A DNA stretch of 5,898 nt. Source: Butyricicoccus_A sp964387535 (lineage in GTDB: Bacteria > Bacillota > Clostridia > Oscillospirales > Butyricicoccaceae). The DNA is taken from assembly GCA_964387535.1 (NCBI GenBank), contig CAYLXH010000124.1:1-5898 (forward strand). The letters run 5' to 3'. The translations under genes and the position numbers were made by a program. Below the pieces are notes generated by a model. That model was not told the DNA's origin. It saw only the letters and a program-made list of their open reading frames with translations, and searched no databases. Of this stretch, positions 1-5,549 are shown piece by piece (positions within the stretch are counted from its first letter, which is position 1; each line of letters starts with the position of its first letter).

Positions 1-2193
1 GCGGACTTCGACGGTGACCAGATGGCAGTACACCTTCCGCTGTCGGCAGAGGCACAGGCAGAGGCCAGAATGCTGATGCTGTCTGCAAACAACCTGCTCA
101 AGCCGCAGGATGGCAAGCCGGTTACTGTTCCATCGCAGGATATGGTTCTGGGTTCGTACTATCTGACGATTGACCGCGACACCGAGCCGGGAGCCGGCAA
201 GATCTTCCGCGATGTCAATGAAGCGCTCATGGCGTACGACGAGGGCGTTGTTGGCATTCATGCGCCGATCAAGGTTCGCGTTTCCAAGGAAATCGACGGA
301 GAGATCGTGACGGGTCTGATTGATGCGACACCGGGACGTCTGATCTTTAACGAGCGCATTCCGCAGGATCTGGGCTTTGTCGAGCGCAAGACCAAGCAGG
401 ATATGCTCAAGCTGGAGATTATGGAAACCTGCGGAAAGAAGCAGCTGGGCAAGATTGTGGATCGCTGCATTCGTCAGCATGGATTCCATCGCGCGGCAGA
501 GGTACTGGATACCATCAAGGCGATGGGCTATAAGTACTCCACCAAGGGTGCACTGACCGTATCGTTCTCGGATATCTTCGTTCCGGAAGAAAAGCCGGCG
601 CTGATTGCGGCATCCGAGAAAAAGGTCGCACAGATTGACAAGAAGTATAAGCGCGGTTTCATCACGGACCAGGAGCGTTATCGTCTGGTCGTCAAGGAGT
701 GGGAAAAGACCACCAATGACGTCACGGAAGCGCTGACAGAAAACATGGACCGATTCAATCCGATCACCATGATGGCGCAGTCCGGTGCCCGTGGTTCGAT
801 CAACCAGATTCGTCAGCTGGCTGGCATGCGCGGACTGATGGCGTCTGCTTCCGGTAAGACGATTGAGATCCCGATCAAGGCAAACTTCCGCGAGGGTCTG
901 TCGGTATTGGAGTACTTTATCTCCGCACGAGGCGCTCGTAAGGGCTTGGCCGATACCGCATTGAGAACGGCAGACTCGGGTTACCTGACCCGTCGAATGG
1001 TAGACGTTTCGCAGGATGTTATCATCCACGAGGAGGACTGCCATGCGACATCGGGCATTTGGGTTGAAGATATTATGGAAGGCAATTCCGTCATTGAACC
1101 GTTTGCAGACCGCCTGGTCGGCCGTTATACGGTCAACGATGTGCTGCATCCGGAAACCGGCGAAGTGCTCCAGAGCAAGGAGAAGATGATGACCGAAGAG
1201 GATGCGGCGCGGATCATTGCCGCAGGCATCAAGCGTGTCGAAATTCGCACGGTTCTGCAGTGCCGTGCCCGTCAGGGTGTGTGTGCACACTGCTATGGGT
1301 CCAACCTGGCCTTTGGCACGGATTGTGCAATGGGTGAGGCCGTCGGCATCATCGCCGCACAGTCCATCGGTGAGCCGGGCACGCAGCTGACCATGCGTAC
1401 GTTCCACTCCGGCGGTATTGCCGGTTCGGATATCACGCAGGGTCTGCCGCGAGTTGAGGAACTGTTTGAGGCGAGAAAGCCGAAGAAGGTGGCGACGCTG
1501 GCAGAAATCGGCGGCATTGTCTCGATTGAGGAGTCCAAGCGCACGACGGTCAAGACGGTCAACATTGTAAACGGTGAGACCGGTGAGTCCAAGAGCTATC
1601 AGCTGGCTTCCTCCTCCGGCATTCGCGTTGAGGACGGAGAAGAAGTTCAGAAGGGTCAGCAGCTCAATGAAGGTGCGCTGAATCCGCATGATATTCTGCG
1701 TATTCTGAATCCGACGGCAGTTCAGGACTATCTGATTAAGGAAGTCCAGAAGGTATACCGTCAGCAGGGTGTTGACCTGAACGACAAGCATGTTGAGGTT
1801 ATCGTCCGGCAGATGATGCGTAAGGTTCGCGTGGAAGAAGCGGGCGATGCCGAGCAGCTGCTGCCGGGTTCCGTGATTGACCGCTTTGAGTTTGAGGACG
1901 CATACAATGCAGTTTTGGCACGGATCGAAGCCGGCGAGACGGATCTCCAGTTGCCGGAGAGCACGCCGACCCTGATGGGTATTACGAAGGCTGCGCTGGC
2001 AACGGATTCGTTCCTGTCCGCCGCCTCGTTCCAGGAAACGACGCGTGTGCTGACCGACGCCGCGATCAAGGGCAAGATTGACCCGCTGACCGGTCTGAAG
2101 GAGAATGTCATCATTGGTAAGCTGATTCCGGCCGGTTCCGGTCTGAAGCAGTACCGTACAGGACATTACGAAGAAGTAGTACAGATGGATTAA
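1..2193 (+). CDS. rpoC: DNA-directed RNA polymerase subunit beta' (3' part, 5' end outside window)
   Basis: Catalytic largest subunit of RNA polymerase; 730 codons are present and the open frame runs off the left edge. The window starts inside the invariant Mg-binding motif: residues 1-11 read ADFDGDQMAVH, whose three Asp hold the catalytic magnesium. Further landmarks are the SGARGS/RQLAGMRGLM block (about 260-280), the bridge helix (about 300-332, with SARGARKGLADTALRTADSGYLTRR), four zinc-binding Cys (C347, C421, C428, C431, as CX6CX2C plus one upstream), and the trigger loop with MRTFHSGG (about 466-473). The trigger loop runs straight on to GSDITQGLPRVEELFEARKPK, so the large insertion (SI3) of Proteobacteria is absent, as is usual in Bacillota. 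The C-terminus is YRTGHYEEVVQMD then TAA. Nothing looks broken. A terminator hairpin follows 27 bp after the stop. Identity is certain; the missing N-terminal half cannot be judged. Confidence 0.99.
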   Translation, partial: ADFDGDQMAVHLPLSAEAQAEARMLMLSANNLLKPQDGKPVTVPSQDMVLGSYYLTIDRDTEPGAGKIFRDVNEALMAYDEGVVGIHAPIKVRVSKEIDGEIVTGLIDATPGRLIFNERIPQDLGFVERKTKQDMLKLEIMETCGKKQLGKIVDRCIRQHGFHRAAEVLDTIKAMGYKYSTKGALTVSFSDIFVPEEKPALIAASEKKVAQIDKKYKRGFITDQERYRLVVKEWEKTTNDVTEALTENMDRFNPITMMAQSGARGSINQIRQLAGMRGLMASASGKTIEIPIKANFREGLSVLEYFISARGARKGLADTALRTADSGYLTRRMVDVSQDVIIHEEDCHATSGIWVEDIMEGNSVIEPFADRLVGRYTVNDVLHPETGEVLQSKEKMMTEEDAARIIAAGIKRVEIRTVLQCRARQGVCAHCYGSNLAFGTDCAMGEAVGIIAAQSIGEPGTQLTMRTFHSGGIAGSDITQGLPRVEELFEARKPKKVATLAEIGGIVSIEESKRTTVKTVNIVNGETGESKSYQLASSSGIRVEDGEEVQKGQQLNEGALNPHDILRILNPTAVQDYLIKEVQKVYRQQGVDLNDKHVEVIVRQMMRKVRVEEAGDAEQLLPGSVIDRFEFEDAYNAVLARIEAGETDLQLPESTPTLMGITKAALATDSFLSAASFQETTRVLTDAAIKGKIDPLTGLKENVIIGKLIPAGSGLKQYRTGHYEEVVQMD

Positions 2194-2219
2194 GCCATTT
2201 TGTCTGCGGACATACTAGT

Positions 2220-2262
2220 AGCAGCGCCCGTTCGATTGGTCGAACGGGCGCTGCTGTTGTTT
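2220..2262 (+). terminator. Intrinsic terminator after rpoC
   Basis: A perfect 15-bp stem, left arm 2221-2235 (GCAGCGCCCGTTCGA) and right arm 2240-2254, closes a TTGG tetraloop; one more A-T pair (2220/2255) extends it. The downstream tract TGTTGTTTG is T-rich but interrupted by G, so the stem is very strong and the U-tract mediocre. Its place 27 bp after the rpoC stop makes it the likely end of the rpoBC transcript. On the opposite strand no T-run follows the stem, so it should act in one direction only. Confidence 0.85.
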
Positions 2263-2291
2263 GACCGAGTGTGCTGTCGGAAGATGGGGAC

Positions 2292-2334
2292 AAAAAAATT
2301 CTCCCCGGTCGTTGGAGAGAATGAACCGGGGAGA
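2292..2334 (-). terminator. Intrinsic terminator on the minus strand
   Basis: Arms 2301-2309 (CTCCCCGGT) and 2325-2333 (ACCGGGGAG) form a perfect 9-bp GC-rich stem, with a further A-T pair (2300/2334) and a 15-nt loop. Read on the minus strand the stem is followed by AA and seven T (complement of 2292-2298), a textbook U-tract. On the plus strand the stem is followed by purines, so it points leftward only. No minus-strand protein gene lies directly upstream of it, which is the main reason to suspect a small RNA gene there. Confidence 0.8.
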
Positions 2335-2434
2335 GGAAGAGAAAAGGTGCGCAGCCACAGCAATATGGGACAGCCCATACAAAGGAAACAACGGGGCTGT
2401 GGCTCGCAGGATGGGAAGCCATGCTTCCCTTTCT
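2292..2434 (-). ncRNA. Candidate structured small RNA, about 143 nt, family unknown
   Basis: No convincing protein gene lies here, yet the minus strand carries a complete RNA transcription unit: a promoter (2441-2469), a foldable body and a strong terminator (2292-2334). The predicted start is near A2434 or G2433. In 5' to 3' order the RNA has: a 7-bp hairpin (2429-2423 with 2419-2413, loop of 3); a long closing stem, 9 bp between 2404-2396 and 2361-2353, continued past one bulged base by GCG/CGC; an inner 6-bp hairpin with four-base loop (2379-2374 with 2369-2364); a C/U-only stretch (about 2333-2347); and the terminator hairpin. An alternative 7-bp stem (2400-2394 with 2376-2370) competes with both the closing stem and the inner hairpin. 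It does not show the hallmarks of SRP RNA, tmRNA or RNase P RNA, and I cannot assign it to 6S RNA. It is read divergently from the AraC-family gene and convergently with rpoC. It could instead be the 3' remnant of a lost minus-strand gene. Confidence 0.5.
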
Positions 2435-2440
2435 AAAAAC

Positions 2441-2469
2441 ATCATAAAAGATAACGAAGCAGAATACAA
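2441..2469 (-). promoter_or_regulatory. Sigma-A-type promoter for the minus-strand RNA
   Basis: On the minus strand a TTGTAT -35 element (2464-2469) and a TATGAT -10 element (2441-2446) are separated by exactly 17 bp. Transcription would begin near 2434, a few bases before the first hairpin of the candidate RNA. The match is four of six and five of six to consensus. The surroundings are AT-rich, so a chance match is possible. Confidence 0.5.
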
Positions 2470-2515
2470 TGATATTTTCGATGATGGTGTTGATGTTTTC
2501 TGCTTTTTTACTGTC

Positions 2516-2544
2516 TTGCCGGATGGAATCTCGTTTGTTACAAT
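2516..2544 (+). promoter_or_regulatory. Promoter of the AraC-family gene
   Basis: TTGCCG (2516-2521) and TACAAT (2539-2544) are 17 bp apart. A start near 2551 leaves a leader of under 20 nt, which contains the ribosome binding site AAGGAGGTG (2555-2563), so there is no room for leader control. The promoter faces away from that of the candidate small RNA, with about 115 bp between the two predicted starts, so the regulator could act on both. Confidence 0.6.
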
Positions 2545-2568
2545 AAGGAAAAGTAAGGAGGTGTTACG

Positions 2569-3420
2569 ATGGATTTTGAGGAAACTGGTGTGGTCGAACC
2601 GTCGGTTCGGTACTTTGAGACGCCATCGTCCATGGCGCGGGAATTATTTTTCTATGTGACACGGCGGGGAGATTTTCATGTCACGAAGGAGTACTACTTT
2701 CATTTTCGCTGTAAGACCGCGCAGGAAGAAAGTCATCATTTCTCCTTTATGCTGTTCGCTGTTCTCGCTGGAGAGATCCATGTGGAGGCCGGCGATCGGA
2801 AGTATGTAGTTCATCCGGGAGAGTGTACGATGCTGGACTGTCGGGAGCCGCATTTGTATTATTCGGAAACGAACAGCCGGTATGTGTGGATTCATTTTGA
2901 CGGGATTGACGCGCGACGATTTTACGAGTACATTTTGCGTGTGCATCAGCGGCCGCCGTTTGCGGTTCCTTATGAAGGATTTTCCAATGACCTCCGTCGA
3001 TTGATTCACAGCCAGGGGATTACCACAGAGTCGGAACGGTCTCAGATGGTATACAGTCTGCTGTGCAGTCTGGCGGTTGCGCCAGAGGACAAGAGCCGGC
3101 TGGAGACATCTCCGGTCATGCTGGCGATGGACTATATGCAACAGCACTTGTTGGAGCCTCTGTCGGTGGCGGAGGTAGCCTCCTGGGTTCATATGAGCCC
3201 TTCTCATTTTTCGCGCTTATTCCGACAGAAGACCGGGTATGCGCCGCATGAATACCTGGTGATTCTGCGCCTGAATCATGCCAAGCATTTGCTTGCAACA
3301 ACCGATCAGACGGTGCGGCAGATTGCATTTCAATCGGGATATCACAGTGAGGGGAATTTTATCAAATCATTTGTGGAAAAGGTTGGAGTTACACCGGGTC
3401 AATTCCGTGCGGGAATGTAA
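2569..3420 (+). CDS. AraC/XylS-family transcriptional regulator
   Basis: A 283-aa DNA-binding regulator with the family's two-part build. Residues about 30-130 look like the N-terminal cupin-like sensor domain: the stretch FAVLAGEIHVEAGDRKYVVHPGECTMLDCREPHLYYSE (63-100) has the alternating beta pattern and the glycines and prolines typical of it, followed by the usual WIHFDG (107-112). The C-terminal AraC domain has both helix-turn-helix units: the first at about 198-223 (LSVAEVASWVHMSPSHFSRLFRQ), the second at about 248-280 with QIAFQSGYHSEGNFIKSFVEKVGVTP, where the GY...F.K.F....G.TP pattern is the family signature. The start is set by AAGGAGGTG five bases upstream. The length is normal. 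The cupin type usually binds a small sugar-like or other ligand; the ligand here is unknown. It ends 13 bp from the stop of the convergent hydrolase gene. Target genes are not shown by the sequence; neighbours are natural candidates. Confidence 0.93.
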   Translation: MDFEETGVVEPSVRYFETPSSMARELFFYVTRRGDFHVTKEYYFHFRCKTAQEESHHFSFMLFAVLAGEIHVEAGDRKYVVHPGECTMLDCREPHLYYSETNSRYVWIHFDGIDARRFYEYILRVHQRPPFAVPYEGFSNDLRRLIHSQGITTESERSQMVYSLLCSLAVAPEDKSRLETSPVMLAMDYMQQHLLEPLSVAEVASWVHMSPSHFSRLFRQKTGYAPHEYLVILRLNHAKHLLATTDQTVRQIAFQSGYHSEGNFIKSFVEKVGVTPGQFRAGM

Positions 3421-3433
3421 GCCAATCATAGCT

Positions 3434-4180
3434 TCAAATCGGAAAATGTCTGTGGATAAAAGCAGACAAAATTTGATTGCAGATGTATGCCTGCCTCATG
3501 GGAAAATCATGACCGGCATGTGGCAGAATTGCTGTTTCGCAGTGAGGATTTTTGCCGAGCAGAGTTAACGATGTTTTCATGTCCTTGATTTCTTTTTGCC
3601 CGCAGAGCGCCAGCATTGGGACGGAGAGAGAAAAATAGGCGGGAAGCGTGCGCAGATCCAGCGTGTTGATAAAGAAAGATTGGTATACCGAAGCGGTGAT
3701 GTCCTTGCTGTACGCAACCAGATATTCTGTCTCCTTCCTGGTAAAATGCCAATAGTTGGCTTGCAGTCGCATCAGCCAACTTTGGTGGAGCAGAGCGGAG
3801 GAGATTCCTGCAAAGCGGCAGTACCGATAGATGGAACGGGGCGATGGGGTGATCCACGCGCTCAAAAAAACGGCAAAGAAAAACCGTTCCGGATGCGCAG
3901 CGACCAACCGGATGGCGAGCTGAGCACCGAGAGAGTGACCGATTACGCCGATCTGCTCATTCGGATAGTGTTCGACGATGGTCGCAAACAGTTCGTCGGT
4001 CAGCCGATGCGGATCATATGGAATTCCGGCAGCCTTTCCGGCGCCGTCGAGATGCGGAACGATCAGATGATACGTTTCTGACAGGCAGTACTGCTGAGAA
4101 AAGGTATCCAGTACGCCGGCACCGTGCAGCAATAGAATGGAAGGGAGCCCTCTCTGCCCATATTCCTCTACATATAGCAT
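3434..4180 (-). CDS. Alpha/beta hydrolase
   Basis: A 248-aa soluble alpha/beta-fold hydrolase. Visible landmarks are the oxyanion-loop motif LLLHGAG (17-23), the cap-side PHLDGAGKA (42-50), the nucleophile elbow GHSLG (81-85, Ser83), and the C-terminal HAGHDF, where His224 should be the catalytic base. The acid after strand 6 is normally Asp; here the segment reads ALCGQKEIKDMK (191-202), so Glu197 occupies the usual place and Asp200 is the alternative. There is no signal peptide or membrane segment, so it is probably cytoplasmic. The frame is open further upstream to 4342, but the start at 4180 is chosen because AAGGAG (4195-4190) lies 9 bases before it, the upstream extension does not look like protein of this family, and the likely promoter (4238-4266) lies inside the extension. 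Substrate unknown: esterase, lactonase or similar are all possible. It is divergent from the acetyltransferase-like gene and convergent with the regulator. Confidence 0.88.
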   Translation of the reverse strand: MLYVEEYGQRGLPSILLLHGAGVLDTFSQQYCLSETYHLIVPHLDGAGKAAGIPYDPHRLTDELFATIVEHYPNEQIGVIGHSLGAQLAIRLVAAHPERFFFAVFLSAWITPSPRSIYRYCRFAGISSALLHQSWLMRLQANYWHFTRKETEYLVAYSKDITASVYQSFFINTLDLRTLPAYFSLSVPMLALCGQKEIKDMKTSLTLLGKNPHCETAILPHAGHDFPMRQAYICNQILSAFIHRHFPI

Positions 4181-4237
4181 GGCATGTATCTCCTTCCTGC
4201 GGACTTGGACCGCGTTCCTATTGCCAGTATACATGGA

Positions 4238-4266
4238 ATGATACATGTTGAACAGATACCAGTCAA
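4238..4266 (-). promoter_or_regulatory. Promoter of the alpha/beta hydrolase gene
   Basis: On the minus strand TTGACT (4261-4266) and TATCAT (4238-4243) are 17 bp apart, five of six matches in each box. The predicted start near 4231 gives a leader of about 50 nt. A direct repeat ATACATG (plus strand 4229-4235 and 4241-4247, period 12 bp) overlaps the -10 box and the start region, a position suited to a repressor or activator site, though the repeat is short. Confidence 0.65.
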
Positions 4267-4295
4267 TCACTGACGTGACGAAACAAAAAGTTTTT

Positions 4296-4324
4296 TTGCG
4301 TAACAACGAGGAGTGTGGTATAAT
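4296..4324 (+). promoter_or_regulatory. Promoter of the acetyltransferase-like gene, extended -10
   Basis: TTGCGT (4296-4301) and a perfect TATAAT (4319-4324) are 17 bp apart, and TGG directly precedes the -10 box, giving an extended -10 element. Transcription would start near 4331, about 50 nt before the chosen ATG. It points away from the hydrolase promoter; the two -35 boxes are about 30 bp apart, so one bound regulator could influence both. Confidence 0.7.
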
Positions 4325-4380
4325 TATTTTGTTCGGAGTCAATGATTGGTTATGCTGTTCATAAGAAAAGGAGGCCGCAG

Positions 4381-5037
4381 ATGCTTCGTCACATGCCGGA
4401 AGATTGGGAACGCGCAGAGCATTTTGCGTACTATCAGAATACCGTATTCACCCGTTATAACCTGAATGCCGAAGTGGATATCACGGAGACGGAATACCGG
4501 AGACGGGAATTAGGATTACGCTTTTATCCGGTGTTTCTCTGGCTGGTGATGAACACAGTAAATCGCTGGAAAGAGATGCGCATGACAACTGATGCGCAGG
4601 GGGCGCCTGCTTACTGGGAGCATTGCGTTCCGGTCTATCCAATTTTCCATGACGATGATCACACGTTTTCTGATCTGTGGACCGAATGGAATCCTGAATT
4701 TGGGGCGTTTTATCGCGCGGTTGTCGCGGATATGGAGCAATACGGTGAGGTGCATGGCATCAAGGCGAAGGCCGGGCAACCGCCCAATTTTACACCGGTC
4801 TCGATGGCCCCCTGGATCTCGTTTACCGGGCACGGCAGTGATACGTTTACTGCACCGCAGCAGCTGTTCCCCATTATCGTCGGAGGACGGATGTTCCAGC
4901 GGGATGGGCGCGTCCTGCTTCCGCTCTCGATCTCATGCAATCATGCTGCCGCCGATGGGTGGCATACCTCGCAGGTTTTACTGGAAATAGAGCGCACGGC
5001 GGGACAGCCGGAACAGTGGCTGCACGTTGCGAAATGA
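4381..5037 (+). CDS. Chloramphenicol acetyltransferase-like (CatA-type) acyltransferase
   Basis: A 218-aa protein matching the length and order of motifs of the trimeric CatA family, which transfers acetyl from acetyl-CoA to a hydroxyl of chloramphenicol. Seen in order: the FTRYNLNAEVDIT start strand (23-35), FYPVFLWLVMNTVN (48-61), the PVYPIFHDDDHTFSDLWTEW block (84-103), VSMAPWISFTG (140-150) with Ser141 matching the active-site Ser of the SxxPW motif, and CNHAAADGWH (186-195) with catalytic His188 and Asp192. True CatA enzymes usually read HHAVCDGxH; here the first His is Asn187 and VC is AA. Such chromosomal relatives may acetylate something else, so resistance should not be assumed. The start is fixed by AAGGAGG (4368-4374), six bases before ATG; an in-frame ATG at 4342 has only a poorly spaced GGAG. 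It has its own promoter, and no clear terminator follows. Confidence 0.85.
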   Translation: MLRHMPEDWERAEHFAYYQNTVFTRYNLNAEVDITETEYRRRELGLRFYPVFLWLVMNTVNRWKEMRMTTDAQGAPAYWEHCVPVYPIFHDDDHTFSDLWTEWNPEFGAFYRAVVADMEQYGEVHGIKAKAGQPPNFTPVSMAPWISFTGHGSDTFTAPQQLFPIIVGGRMFQRDGRVLLPLSISCNHAAADGWHTSQVLLEIERTAGQPEQWLHVAK

Positions 5038-5183
5038 AAGAATTCGTGTGCTGACCTGCATCGCGGATTTGACATGTTTTTTGAACCCTAGAACAAAAGT
5101 TTTTTGGGTTTGTGCAAAAATCATGAATGAAACGGTGAAAAACGGGAATCCTATTTCTGTTTTGTAAAATCGAAAAAAAGTGA
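5038..5183. other. AT-rich spacer before the ribosomal genes
   Basis: This 146-bp stretch holds no gene that I can support. A weak interrupted hairpin (5084-5110, AACCC/GGGTT outside, AGAAC/GTTTT inside) could slow transcription coming from the acetyltransferase-like gene, but no T-run follows it. The stretch contains several A- and T-runs just upstream of the next promoter, which may help it as an UP-like element; this is inference. Confidence 0.4.
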
Positions 5184-5212
5184 TTGACAGAGAAACATTC
5201 TTACGCTACAAT
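5184..5212 (+). promoter_or_regulatory. Strong sigma-A promoter of the L7Ae-family/rpsL operon
   Basis: A perfect TTGACA (5184-5189) and TACAAT (5207-5212, five of six) are separated by 17 bp, and an A-run (CGAAAAAAAG, 5171-5180) lies directly upstream. Transcription would begin near 5219, about 23 nt before the start codon. This gives the ribosomal-protein genes a supply of transcripts that does not depend on rpoBC. Confidence 0.85.
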
Positions 5213-5241
5213 AAACGAGTATGCGATAAGGAGGTAGTTCT

Positions 5242-5490
5242 ATGCTTTCACAGCTCGCAACAGCGGCGAAAGTCGTAGGCGTCAAGCAGTCCAAAAAGAC
5301 AATTCGTGACGGCGGCGCTGTGCATGTATTCATTGCACAGGACGCAGAACAGCGGGTGACCGCGCCGATCGTGGATCTGTGCCGGGAGCACGGAGTTGAA
5401 GTGACGGAAGTTGCTTCCATGAAGCAGCTGGGCGCAGCCGCTGGCATCGCAGTCGGGGCCGCTGTCGTGACGGTCACCGCATTTCAGTAA
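5242..5490 (+). CDS. rplGB: Ribosomal L7Ae-family protein (YbxF/RplGB-like)
   Basis: An 82-aa protein of the L7Ae/L30e/S12e/Gadd45 fold, whose members bind kink-turns in RNA. The core GVKQSKKTIRDGGAVHVFIAQDAE (13-36) has the G.K...K.I..G....V.IA.DA pattern of YbxF-type proteins, and the C-terminal part has the MKQLGAAAGIAVGAAVV helix and strand (60-76) that carries the conserved LG...GI.VGAA motif. The length equals that of Bacillus YbxF, a ribosome-associated protein of uncertain role. The start is fixed by AAGGAGGT (5228-5235), six bases before ATG. Position directly before rpsL is the same as ybxF in Bacillus subtilis, which supports the assignment; in Bacillus it also directly follows rpoC, which is not the case here. 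The gap to rpsL is 59 bp. Confidence 0.92.
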   Translation: MLSQLATAAKVVGVKQSKKTIRDGGAVHVFIAQDAEQRVTAPIVDLCREHGVEVTEVASMKQLGAAAGIAVGAAVVTVTAFQ

Positions 5491-5491
5491 G

Positions 5492-5534
5492 ATTTTAACG
5501 GGTCACCCCCGTTGAAATATGATATTCTATATTT
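5492..5534 (+). promoter_or_regulatory. Two mutually exclusive hairpins in the rpsL leader
   Basis: Between the L7Ae-family stop and the rpsL ribosome binding site, 5492-5502 pairs with 5508-5518 (11 bp including one G-U, loop TCACC). A second inverted repeat pairs AAATAT (5515-5520) with ATATTT (5529-5534) around an 8-base loop. They share 5515-5518, so only one can form fully. No T-run follows the first stem, so it is not a plain terminator; it may protect or balance the dicistronic message. Function is inference. Confidence 0.4.
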
Positions 5535-5549
5535 GAGGAGGTGCAATGA

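Noticed and set aside
1293..1592. Minus-strand open frame of 99 codons inside rpoC, and similar ones
   Set aside because: Long antisense frames are common opposite GC-rich conserved genes; rpoC is plainly the coding strand here.
2413..2433. Plus-strand terminator (GGGAAGC hairpin followed by TTTCT)
   Set aside because: Stem of 7 bp with only a three-base T-run and no plus-strand gene upstream; it fits better as the 5' hairpin of the minus-strand RNA.
2261..2659. Open frame of 132 codons on the plus strand between rpoC and the regulator
   Set aside because: It overlaps the regulator's start in another frame, crosses the minus-strand terminator hairpin, has no good ribosome binding site and looks like no known protein; low-complexity basic composition suggests chance.
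3596..4081. Open frame of 161 codons on the plus strand
   Set aside because: It is the complement of the hydrolase gene, whose family motifs are clear; no ribosome binding site.
4181..4342. Upstream extension of the hydrolase by 54 codons to a start at 4342
   Set aside because: The extension covers both divergent promoters, lacks a ribosome binding site and does not resemble the family's N-terminus; 4180 has a well-placed AAGGAG.
4342..4380. Earlier in-frame start of the acetyltransferase-like gene
   Set aside because: Its GGAG lies only three bases from ATG and about 11 nt from the predicted transcript start; the ATG at 4381 has an ideal AAGGAGG, and CatA proteins begin near there.
5069..5097. 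Perfect TTGACA as a second promoter before the L7Ae-family gene
   Set aside because: At 16 to 18 bp downstream only GAACAA, AACAAA or ACAAAA is found, a poor -10 box; the pair at 5184-5212 is far better.
2194..5241. Insertion sequence, integrase site or CRISPR array in the accessory block
   Set aside because: No transposase or integrase frame, no terminal inverted repeats, no spaced repeats and no target-site duplication were seen.
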